From Rotaria sordida (taxonomy: Eukaryota; Rotifera; Eurotatoria; Philodinida; Philodinidae): a stretch of 64,000 nucleotides of DNA. The notes below the pieces were generated by a model that was not told the DNA's origin, did no database searches, and saw only the letters and a list, made by a program, of their open reading frames with translations. The stretch lies in assembly GCA_905250125.1 (NCBI GenBank), contig CAJNOL010000776.1, forward strand, positions 1 through 64,000, in the 5' to 3' direction. Every line of letters starts with the position of its first letter. The first letter of the stretch is position 1. This document shows, piece by piece, positions 37,324 through 48,284 of this stretch. Position numbers and translations under genes: made by a program.

Positions 37324-39742
37324 ATTTTGTTTCTACTGATATCCTTATTTTGTTTTTGATTGGTGTCTGTTCGATTTTTATATTCTCTACATACAATATC
37401 TTCGTACCTGCTTGCTGTTCTCCTCATAAAACAACTATATGAAACAGAAAAAAAAAATAACAAGACAATTAACAGGTCTTGATGCATACTTTCTCATTAG
37501 TTTCATTTCTATATTTACTACATTATATATTTATTCGAAATATTCATTGATCTTGTTTCTTTTTCTTTTTTTTTTCTTTACTATATCTACAAAAAATTTC
37601 AATTGAGTTGTATTTGAGTTCTAAATTGAGTTGTCAAAAGAAGTATTGAAGAAGTAAAACAATTGCTGACTATTAAAACATTTTCATTCTCTTTTTTTTC
37701 TTTTTATTCTGACTTTATCTGACACAGACAAGTAGAGGGAAGTTTTGTTTACGATCAACACACATAAAAAGAAGAAAAAGAAAAAGGTGAGCTTTCAGCA
37801 TTTTTTCTTTTTTTTTGAAATACTATGCTTTCTTTTTTTTTTCTCCACCGGCATACACACAAATACATCAATCAATTACACAGCACGCTCAAACTGGATT
37901 TCGTTTTTTTGTTCCCATGTACACCGCATAACTTTGTATAGTATTGTTTTCCTTTCATCAACGCCTACATTGTATGGTTCGATTGTGTCCTCGAAAAAAG
38001 ATTTATTCTCTTTTCTTTTTTTTTTACATAAAACGAAAAAGCACGGAAAGAAAGGAAACGAAAACGCACTCAGTATTCATACTTCCCGCTCGCATCTTAT
38101 ATGAATGTGTATGTGCTTTGCAAAGAAATCAACAGACAAAAAAAAAAGAAGGAGAGAACGACCGAAAAAAAGAAGAACGAGTCTTCAATAGCTAGAGAGT
38201 GTATACACGGATGCTTGACGATGGGGAATGATGAAAGAAATACGAGTGAATTGCATGCATACAAAAAGAAGAGAAAAAAAACAGATGGATATTAGATTGA
38301 TAGTGATTTAAGAAAAAAGCATCATTTGATTATTCTTTTAAACTATAAAAAAAAATTACATGCACACATATGCTTGATACATAATCCAAGTGGAAATAAC
38401 GAAAAAAAAAATGTCAGGATTGGAATAGTTACAGGGATGTAACCGTTTTCAGCTTTTTTTTGTTATTGATGTTGTTGTTGTTGTTATTGTTGTTTTTTTT
38501 TTGTCGTGTAGCTATCGTCACAAATCTTTAAAAAAGAATCGAAAAAGACCGAAAAGAAAGCAACCCTGTGCGATGAAAAAAGAGAAAAAAAGGTGGGAGA
38601 GAAAAAATGTCATTCCGGAACATACGCAACGACGTTTCGAAAGTTCCGGGTTGGCTGCTTTGTATTTGTTCTGTGTGAGAACGAAAGTGCGTTGCTACCT
38701 CTCTATTAATGTTACTATTATATTTTTGATCACAAGAAAAAAAAGACGTCGAAATAGGAAATAAATATTATCGTGATCATTTTGTATTAGAAACAAATGG
38801 CGAAATGACCAGGTAAATTAATTTTTACTCTTGGTTTTCATTCAGGTTCTATCTATATGCTGAAATTATTTGATTGCTTTAATAGAACGAAACAATATAT
38901 TTCATTTGTTTAATCGTTTCTTTTTTCTTTTTTTGTCTCACATATCAAAAATATTGTTGCCTTGAATGAATGAATACATAAATGAACATATTATGTAAAC
39001 CTAGAAAAAAATATATATTTCTATTACATGTTTTTGATTAATCCTACATAGTTATAGACAGAACATATTTATACAATAAACTTTTTTCGTTTCACTTATA
39101 ATTTAGTTAATGTATGTTTGTGAGTATTAAATTAACTGAATGACACTATCTATTCTAGTTCTATTAAAAAATGCCATGAATAAAATAGTTCGTATCATAA
39201 GATGTACATCATCATAATGACTGTTGTCGTATGACTCATCTGTATGTTTCCTTGCTTCTTATTCTCTCCTACTTGCTGCGCCATTCTCGTGCACATACTC
39301 TTATTTTCTTATCACCTTCACCATAAAAGCGACTCTGCAAGTAAACCTATCTATCTTTTTGAGATGGTAAACAGAACATATAGTCTTCTTACAACGTAAA
39401 TCAACTTTCGACTTCTATCTTCTTATCTTCCGCGAACAGGTTAACTATTCCGTTTTTTTTTCTTGGTTGCCTTCCGTCAAGGGCATATCTTCTCTTAACG
39501 CTTTTTTTTTCTTCTCGTTTTTTTTTTTAACTCTTTCAAGTCGTGTCGCATTTCCATTCACTAGACGGGAACATTAGAATTCAAGCGATACATAAATCAA
39601 ATGAAGCAAAGCCAACAACGATCAAATTCATAGCCTGTAAAATGGAAATTTTTACTTGACTATGACTACTTTACAATTTATTCTTTTCTTTTCTTTGTTC
39701 ATTGAAAAATACAACAGTCGTCTAAATATATATACATACATA

Positions 39743-39778
<36 letters not shown>

Positions 39779-40345
39779 AATTGAACAGCCTTTGTGAAGG
39801 GCGTCGCTTGTTTCTTTTTCACCTATATTTTGTTCTTTTTCTTCCGATTTAGACGACAGGATATGGTAGTTGTATATTTGCATATAAGAAGAATTGAAAA
39901 CCTATAACATATGAGTGATATATTTTCGACAAGAGTCCATCTAGGTCAATGATCACATGATGATGGTGATTATGATTGAAACAAGAGGATGGTTGTTCTG
40001 ACCTATTTTTTTCTTTTATTAGGTTGTATATTGTACACGAAAGAACAAAAAGAAAACTGTTGATATGATCATAGTCTTTGCATTAGCACTTCTTCACACA
40101 CACAAACATGCACACATACAACGTAAAAGAGAAATAGAGATTAACGTAAATGCGCGCAATCGATCGACTGATGTTTGTCATCGGTCTTATCAGCGTCATC
40201 ATTACTCACAAACACCTGCTGATCATATACATATATGCTCATCTTCTAATTGGGTCGGCTAGTAGTCACAATCTGTGATTGAGAGATTGCATCTTAATGT
40301 TGATAATGGATCTCTTAATGATGATTGTTTAGTATCGTGTGACGT

Positions 40346-40395
40346 GACAATGGTACCATAGATTGAACATGACAATGGTACCATAGATTGAACAA
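40346..40395. repeat. 25-bp perfect tandem duplication
   Basis: The unit gacaatggtaccatagattg plus aacaw occurs twice in direct succession (40346-40370 and 40371-40395), identical except for the last base. Each unit holds a GGTACC palindrome. Function unknown. Confidence 0.85.
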
Positions 40396-40564
40396 GACAA
40401 TAAGACGAAGAAATAGAAGGTGGAGAAGTTCAAGAGAGACGAGACGAAAATTTTTTCTTTTATGTTTTGTTCCGGTCACCTCCATTCATGCACTTCACAT
40501 TGAGAAAATTGCACATACTACTATAATATTCGTTCTCATTTTGAGGTCACCGAGATAAAGACCG

Positions 40565-40566
<2 letters not shown>

Positions 40567-40596
<30 letters not shown>
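40567..40596. repeat. (AT)n microsatellite
   Basis: About 15 uninterrupted AT dinucleotides; a similar tract with interruptions occurs at about 39742-39778. Confidence 0.9.
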
Positions 40597-40600
<4 letters not shown>

Positions 40601-41948
40601 GTATGCTGAGTGCATTGGTGCGGATATCGTTCAACACAATGAATTTAGTATGAACGAGAAAAGAAAGAAAAAAACGAAAAATTTGTTTTATTTTATATGC
40701 CGTTTCGGACCTTCCTCTTCTCTGTCTGTCGTCGTCTCGACAGGTAGAAGGGATGGATGGATGATGATGATGATGGAGGGGAAAAAGAGAACAGAACACA
40801 AGGCCAGTGTATATATGTATGTTCAAAAAGCGACTTGAAATTATTCCTTTTCTTTTCTCATCGCAGACTGACCGAGAGGCGGCAAGAGCATTAAAAAACA
40901 GAACAATATATGAGAGTGAAAGAGTAAGAGAGCGAACGGGATATGTCCTTTGCTGTGAGAGAATAGTGCTCTTGAACTTCCAAGGTAGACGACATCAACG
41001 TAGACAGTAAAATCAAAAATAATGGATCTCTCTTTTCTCTCTCTCTCTCTCTCTCTCTCATTCTTTCTGCTTGACCCATAATAAACTTTCGAAGGAAGGA
41101 GGTCATTTTTGAGTGTTCGCTCTTTCTTTTAAACAACAGAAAAAAAAGAATGCTGTAAGTATAATCAAGACCAAATAACTAAAGATTCCTATCTTATACC
41201 ATCAATCATCATGTCTGTCTGCCTACTGGCACTTCCCTGAACTTGCCTTTTCTCATTCTTATTCTCACATTGTTATTCTTCATTCTAATCAAAAGAAGGT
41301 TGTCCAATAAATAGGTCTTCTTTAGACTAGTCATCCATCTTCGATATAATATAACGAACCAACCAGTTAACATGAAAACATATTAAATTTGAATTTGTTC
41401 TTCTTCTAATGACTACAAATTAAATAAATTATTTTCTTTTATTGATATCAACTATTTTTATCATCATATACTTTACATATTGTCTTTTACTCTAAAATAC
41501 TCTTGTACATTGTCTATCTTACAACTTTTTTTTTATCACTCTATATATCTAGTAAGTAAAATGTACGGAAGTTTTGTATCCTTATAAAAATAGCTATATC
41601 GAAGGTGACAAAGTGCATTATTTCTCTCATTGTACGTTACATGCACACTAGAGACGAGATATATAAATATATATGGATGTTTTACTCGAATAGAGTAGGC
41701 TTATATAAGATAGAAATGATAAAAAAAATATGTAAAAGTATGTCTCTGTTGTTAGATGCATAATAGAGACGTCATTTTTATTCGTTTTTTTGTATTTTTC
41801 GCCTTGATCAAATCTTTCCTATTGTGTCTATAAATAAGCATCCCTATTATATGATAATCCAATTTTTTCTTTCCGTATGCATACTATGCATTCATAATGT
41901 ATCACTTATTGCATCCACTCTTTTCCTTCACCTACTTATTCATTCGTT

Positions 41949-41956
<8 letters not shown>

Positions 41957-41985
<29 letters not shown>
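41957..41985. repeat. (CT)n microsatellite
   Basis: An uninterrupted CT run of about 14 units; a second one lies at about 41035-41060. Long pyrimidine runs of this kind are frequent near animal promoters, but no role is shown here. Confidence 0.85.
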
Positions 41986-41988
<3 letters not shown>

Positions 41989-42530
41989 TCTCATTGCCCC
42001 TCTCTATCCATCTCTCACATATCTTGATCATATTTCGTTTTTGTATTCTTCGTTACATAGGAAGGAAAATTTCATATATGTATAACTAGTTTTCGGAAGT
42101 ACTAATAGACAAATTTCTTATAGCATTCTTTTCGAATTATTTTCTTTTTTATTTTCTTTTTTTTTTTTTTTATTGTCGTCATAGTATAAGTAATAGGTAA
42201 AAGAAAACGAGAAGAGAGCGAAAGTGCGAGAGAGAGAAAAATGTGTCGTTTCGTTATCGAGGGTGTGATGACCATATTATCAGGTGCACAACCGTCGCCG
42301 TTGCCTGCTGCTATCTTTCGTGCTTCCTTGTGTATATATACAGAAAAGGAAGGATAAGATGATGCATGTTGCACCGTGCGTTAGTGCTCCTTTCTGTTTT
42401 TCTTCTTCTTTTTTTTTTTTTTTTTTTTTTATTTCTCTTAGGTCTTCTCTTTTTCGTTAGATATAAATGTGTGTATACACAAGAACAAAGCAGAGTCCAT
42501 TTGTTTATTTGTTTCCTTCTTATTTATAGC

Positions 42531-43326
42531 ATGGTAGCACATACCGGGAATTCGACAATGACCACTACAACTAGTACTACTCTACCAACGAATAATTATT
42601 TATCATCAACAGTTAAAATGAATTTACCTCAAAATTTACGTATGTTAATTTCCGAAAAAGAAAACTCTATTAACGATTTATTTTAGTTCATCCAATTGAT
42701 TTTTGGAGTAAACATGATGTACAAAAATGGATTGAATATTGTATCGATGAATATTCATTAGGTGATGTTAATTTAAGTGATTTTGAAATGAATGGCAAGT
42801 TATTTTGTTTTTTCTTTCATATAAAAATAATAAATTTTAACCTTTTTTTTTTTTTTTTGTTTTTTTATCTCTAAAGGTAAAGCATTATTATTATTGAATG
42901 AAGACAATTTTAAACAACGTTCTCCACGTTCTGGTGATATCTTACATAAAGCTCTTCAACAACATAAAGCTATGCTTAAATCATGGCAATGTCAAGGTTA
43001 ATTTTTTTTCTTTTAATGAAAATTTATTTTAGATAATAATTAAAATAAATCTATTTTTTCTAGCATTTCCATATCAATTATGGAATAGTTTTGGTTTTCC
43101 ACCTTCACCATCAACAGCACGTCGCTATAATATTCCTCCTCCACCACATCCATCATTATCTATTTCATCATTTCATCCAACGGCTGCCGGTGTACTCCCA
43201 CATTCAGCTGCTGCGGCTGCTGCTGCTGCTTGTATGCATCCGGCATTTAATTACATATTTAGTCGTCCTGAAACAATACCGAAATCACCTTTAATGAATC
43301 ATCAAACAAATTATTTTCATCTAAAT

Positions 43327-43357
<31 letters not shown>

Positions 43358-45961
43358 CAACACGAAATCGAGAAATATCAGCTTCATCATCATCATCAAC
43401 ATCATCTTATTGTCCAGATGTAACATCAGGTTTGTTTAAAAACACATTTTCAGTTAATAGATATCGAAATTTTGTTTTTTTGTTCTTGTCGTCTAGCTAA
43501 AATTTCACATAAATTACATGAAAAATCTGATGCTATTCACCCGGTGAATGAGTCAATGGGGATAAAACGTGAAGCATTATCACCCAGCATTCAACAATCA
43601 AATCGTCAACCAACACCAAATAGTTCACCTCGAACAACAAGAATTATTAGTCCATCAATAAAACAAGAAAATATTGATGATGAAGATGTTGATATTGAAC
43701 AACATGAGACTGTTCCAACACCACCTATAACATCAAGTTCACCATCATCATCATCTCCTCAATCATCATCAGGTTTATCAAAATTAAATATTTTAAATAA
43801 TCAAACAATACCATTTAAAATTCGTTCACAATTATCAACAAGAATGAAACATCAACCAAATGATGTAACAAATACAGGTGAAAATAATCATGATTTAGAT
43901 GGAAATAGTCTTGCAAATGATAATACAAGACAAATACGTTATTTTCATGATCGAATTGATTTTCGTGGTGATATTTTAATGAAACCACCAGCAGCAAAGA
44001 GTATGATTATCTCATTTCTTTTTCTTTCCTGTGTGTGTTTATAATTAATTTTGCTTTCTTTTTTTTTTAGATTGCCGTATTCTGTGGGAATTCTTATATA
44101 TTTTACTTGAAGATTCTCATTATGAATCAATTATTCATTGGGAAAATCGTGAAAAAATGATTTTTCGAATAATTCAAGCTGATAAACTTGCTGCTCTTTG
44201 GGGTATGTATATCTTATAAATTAGTAGAAATTAAATACCGTAGTCTCAAGAAGTCCCATTACCCGGTAAAAGAGTACATAAACTTCAATCATTTTATCTA
44301 ATATTTTAACTACAAATAGAGCTTGATAAATCCTGATTATAAGCAGTAACTCGAACTCGATAGGCCCTAATGCAAAGCACTTACGATAAAAACACTGGTT
44401 TTTTCCCTAGGACCGAAAAAAAAGACTTGTCTGGTTTTCTACCATTTAAATGCGTTAATCTCCATTTTCTTATAGATTTACATGTCTATTCTGTGCCACA
44501 GATAGGGTACTCTAGTCAGCTGTAATGTTGAGGCGTAAGGAAGCCTTCATTATCTGGGGCAATCTCTTCAAGGATATCTTTTCCATCGATAACTGCGATC
44601 GTGCAATTTTCAAGGCAAACTTGATTACAGCAGAACATTCATTGAAAAAAATTTAAAGACAAATGGTTAAAATTTGCTGTAGATATCAGTCACTTTTCGA
44701 CAATTCCTATCAATTTCAATGTGGAGATTACGTCATAAATTAGGCAAACGAAAACTGTTTAACATGAAATTTTTATTAGTGATAGAAGAAATACTGAGCT
44801 TTTGAACGAGTGGGTTTAACATCATAAAATTAATTTTTTGTGTTGAAATATCCTCAGCTGAAGGAGAAAAAAAAATCTATGTTGACCTTCTAGCTTCTTC
44901 ATATGAAGGCCTATCACGCCTTGATGAGTCCTTCCGATCGGAGTTTGACATGCTCTATTTGTGATTAAAATATGTGACTAAAGGATTTATGTTTACGAAT
45001 TTCTTTATCTGATAACAGAACTTTTCACAAGTACTGTAATCATTTCATTTTTAGTATCATTAAATATACTTTTTTGTTTTAGGTCTTCAAAAAAATCGTT
45101 TATCAATGACATATGAAAAATTATCACGTGGTATGCGTTATTATTATTCAAATAATATTATATCAAAAGAACAATCAAAACGATTACTTTATCGTTTTAT
45201 GCGTTCACCAGATGAAATTCGAAAAAGTATGAAACGCACTGGTAGTACAACAAATATGGTCTATTCAAATTTAAATAAAAAATCTTATCAACCAACGACT
45301 AGTCCGGACGCTCAAGAAACTAATCTAAAATATAATCCAAGTAAAAATATTGAAATAAAAAAAAAAGACTTTTGTAATAAACATATATATATATATATAT
45401 ATTTTTTTTTTAATGTTAGACAATGATGATAATTCATCATCATCAACACATTTTACAAATCAATCATCAACACCAATACATCATCAACTTCTTCAATTAT
45501 TTTCAATTTATTCACCATCTACAACATCAATGGTACCTAATTTAAATCCAAATACGGCTCTATTATATTCTCCACGTAATGTTAATAATAATTCCATATC
45601 CTCATCATCATCGAACATTCCATCATTTGATACAAAATCATTACCATTATTAACAACAATTTCAAAAAGTGATCGATCAAATTCATCATCACCAGATTCA
45701 TTTGATAGTGGTCGTGATCGTACAAGTGACAGTGAAAAACAACATTGTAGTCCATCTCAATCATTATCATCATCGACATCAACATCATCATATTCAACAT
45801 CAACGAAACGTAAACAAGCTGTTCCATTATCATTAACAGCTCGTCTATCTCATCAACATCATCATTTAGATCAACCACTTAATTTAGCTGCTAATAAAGA
45901 CGAACATACAATAGGCGATTGTAAGAAACAAAAAGTTATATCACCTCCGTCCATTGCATGA
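42531..45961 (+). CDS. ETV6: ETS transcription factor of the ETV6/TEL-Yan type
   Basis: Eight exons: 42531-42639, 42687-42794, 42877-42996, 43064-43429, 43497-44000, 44071-44202, 45083-45340, 45420-45961; all phases agree, giving 712 residues. A Pointed (SAM) domain begins near residue 37 ([40 protein letters not shown]). An ETS DNA-binding domain at about 403-490 includes [18 protein letters not shown] and [14 protein letters not shown], followed by [14 protein letters not shown]; the F/MxxPDEI ending points to the ETV6/7-Yan repressor group. Between them are Ala, Gln and Ser runs and a ViKQE-like sumoylation candidate (SIKQEN). In flies Yan opposes RTK/MAPK signalling. Intron 2 uses a GC donor (GCAAGT), fixed by the conserved MNGK. 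An acceptor-like ATTTATAG stands one base before the ATG. Confidence 0.93.
44203..45082 (+). other. Long ETV6-like intron 6 interrupting the ETS domain
   Basis: An 880-nt intron splitting the ETS domain after its first half. It contains a weak copy of the dispersed repeat core (CCTAGGACCGAAAAA near 44408) and no recognisable coding sequence. Confidence 0.5.
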
Positions 45962-47714
45962 TCGAACAGTTTTCTTATATTTTCTTCCTATTCATTGGAA
46001 CAGTCGAATCTATGCCATTCTATACACATTTTAAAACATCATCTTTTTTTGTTTTGTTTTGTTTTTTTTTTTTGTATAAAACCTATTGTTAGACCAGTAG
46101 TGGTAGATCAGTGAGTGTGCATCATTATTCCATATCGTTTGTTTTTCTTTTTTTTCCACCATATCATATGCACTATGTGATAAGAAACATTGTCTAAAAA
46201 AAAAACAAGAAAATCAAAACTCTTTTTTCTTTTTTTTGTTTTGTTTTTATGTACATTCCGTGTGGTTGATTTATTTCTTGTGTTTTGTTCTGGGTGCTGA
46301 TTGCTTAAGATGAAATTTTTTCTTGTTTTTTTTTTTCATCACTGTGTTTTTGTTTATGTATCTATGTCCACATGATGGATGAGGACACACACCTGAAAAT
46401 AGAAACAAGAAAAGTGTATATTGTAGTTCATACTCGTCTGTTTGTTTTTTCTTTGCCTATATTGTTTTCTTTTCTTTTTTTTCAATCAGGTTGTTATCGT
46501 TGCTTTTTCTTTTCTTGATTCTTTTTTTTTCTTATGCATATCGCAAACATAATGAAGTCTTCCCGAGTTTTGATCAACGTCTTTTTCTTTTTTTTTTCTT
46601 TTGCTATTTGAACATGTTCATTATTATGCCATAATGTTGTTCACTTGATGATAATCAAAAGGATAAATACGTGTAATTTCTTTATTATAAATTCAAGAGA
46701 AATACGAGAGATTATTTTATTGAATTATTAATCATAATATATAGTGATGGACATAAGTTTAGAACAGTTGTATTTTTCGAGTTTTCTTCTCAATGGTAAT
46801 AGCTGGGAAGAATCTGGACAAAAACATATTTGAATAGTTGGAAGAATTCTCGATTAGGATGGATGAATCTGAAAACTTCGATAAAGCTGCTTGAATGAGG
46901 ATGTCTAGAAAATCAGGACTTACTCAAACCAGTTTTCTGGCAAGGATTTGAAAGTTTTTTGAAAATAATTTTATTTAACACAGCGAATAACTCTAAACAG
47001 TATGGTATGTCTCAGCTCTCTTCGTGACCTTCCTTCATCGAACTACATTCAATTTATGGAAGGCCAGAAAGTGTCAAACACGGCAAAATCATTGAAATAT
47101 TTCATGGAAATCAAAGAAACATATTTCTTGAGTAATTCTATAAATTGATTGCAGTTCGATAAAGGAAGGCCATGGAGAAAGTCGAGACATTTCATATTGC
47201 TCATTCTTCCTAGTTATTACCATTGAGAAGAAAACTCAAAAATACAACTACTCTAAACTTTTTATCCGTCACTGTAGATGAGAATATCCATTCTATGATT
47301 CAGTTATTGTAAATACCATATGTCGATTCTTATTGAAATACATTCAAGATGATATGCAAAATGTGGAAAAAGAATAATTTGTATAATATGTTAGTTAAGT
47401 AAAGAAAAAATTGCTTTGAAGTTGGTGAATTGTCTTGTTTTCTCTTTTTATTTTTTGATTAAATTTTATTATAAAGAGATGAAAAAAAGAATTGGAACTT
47501 GTAATTTAGATTTAAATCTAATGATTTTATTATTCAATATAAAAAGAGCATTAACCTTCACATCTGATTTATTAAACTGTCGTTTTCGTTCTTTTTCTGT
47601 ACTTTTATTATATTATGTTACGGTTGAATGTTTTTTTTCGTTATATTTATGAGTAATAATGAAGAAATCGTCGTTTTTTTTATAGAAGAATATAAATAAT
47701 CATTAATTTGATGC
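45962..47714. other. Intergenic: ETS gene 3' region plus Tc1-type element
   Basis: The first 700 nt are T-rich low complexity, likely 3' UTR and flank of the ETS gene. The second half is occupied by the element at 46742-47274. Confidence 0.5.
46742..47274. mobile_element. Non-autonomous Tc1/mariner-type element
   Basis: A 533-bp element flanked by TA dinucleotides (46740-46741, 47275-47276), the standard Tc1/mariner target duplication. The terminal inverted repeats pair over at least 70 nt: left TAGTGATGGACATAAGTTT, right (reverse complement) CAGTGACGGATAAAAAGTTT; both continue through TTTTCTTCTCAATGGTAATA. A second, inner inverted pair (about 47010-47060 and 47140-47200, around CAGTTCGATAAAGGAAGG) suggests that two copies of the same transposon 5' end lie head to head. 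There is no transposase ORF. Confidence 0.8.
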
Positions 47715-48284
47715 ATGACCTATGAGCATTTTAAAACAATGGCAACAGCTCAATCTGAAACAAAACGTTATTTAATCGAAGAAAAATATTTATCATTAGA
47801 TAATAGATTTACTATTACAGATGATTCGGGAAATATTCATTATAAAGGTAATTCAATATTCTTTGCAATAGGTGATAAACTTGTACTTACTGATGAAAAT
47901 GGAAATGAGGTAATTAGAATTCGTCAAGAAAATTTTCATATTCGTCCAACATATAGATTATATTCTGCTCGTTTGGATGGTACTGAACGTCAAATAGCAT
48001 TAATAAAAAGAACTGGTCCATTACGACAACATAAATTAGAAATTAGTTCTGATAATGGTGAATATATATTACAAAAACAAGGTGGTGTATCCTCTAAAGA
48101 ATTTACTTTAATAAACGATGATAATACGATAGCACTTATAACAAAAGACGCTTCGCCTACAAAAAGTTTTTATTGGGTAGACATTAAAGATAACAAAGAA
48201 AATCATTCTTTTATATTAGCTAGTGTGATTGTTCTTGCATGTGTAGAACGTTCACCAAGTGGTCATATATTAATGCCACGTTGA
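47715..48284 (+). CDS. LURP-one/tubby C-terminal-like beta-barrel protein
   Basis: Intronless ORF of 189 residues, or 181 if the second Met (MATAQS, 47739) is used. The sequence follows the LURP-one-related/scramblase fold: YLIEEKYLSLDNRFTITDD, then HYKGNSIFFAIGDKLVLTDE with a Gly-turn, IRIRQENFHIRPTYRLY, and a final strand/helix ending HSFILASVIVLACVERSP, the hydrophobic central helix expected at the C-terminus. Members of this fold can bind phosphoinositides or act in membrane remodelling, but the animal LOR-type proteins are not characterised. Isolated between long gaps; intronless among intron-rich genes. Confidence 0.7.
   Translation: MTYEHFKTMATAQSETKRYLIEEKYLSLDNRFTITDDSGNIHYKGNSIFFAIGDKLVLTDENGNEVIRIRQENFHIRPTYRLYSARLDGTERQIALIKRTGPLRQHKLEISSDNGEYILQKQGGVSSKEFTLINDDNTIALITKDASPTKSFYWVDIKDNKENHSFILASVIVLACVERSPSGHILMPR

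Larger units (their letters stand above)
37324..42530. promoter_or_regulatory. 5.2-kb low-complexity gene desert upstream of the ETS gene
   Basis: Between the divergent EF-hand and ETS genes. It is rich in poly-A/poly-T, purine-only runs and microsatellites: (TA)n at about 39742-39778, (AT)n at 40567-40596, (CT)n at 41035-41060 and 41957-41985, and a 25-bp tandem duplication at 40346-40395. Many ORFs are low-complexity shadows. It is the largest intergenic region here and lies before a developmental transcription factor, so it may hold enhancers and non-coding leader exons; no individual site can be named. Confidence 0.5.

Noticed and set aside
40536..42374. Several ORFs with Ser-Leu or Tyr-Ile repeats
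   Set aside because: They are translations of the CT and AT microsatellites and poly-T runs.
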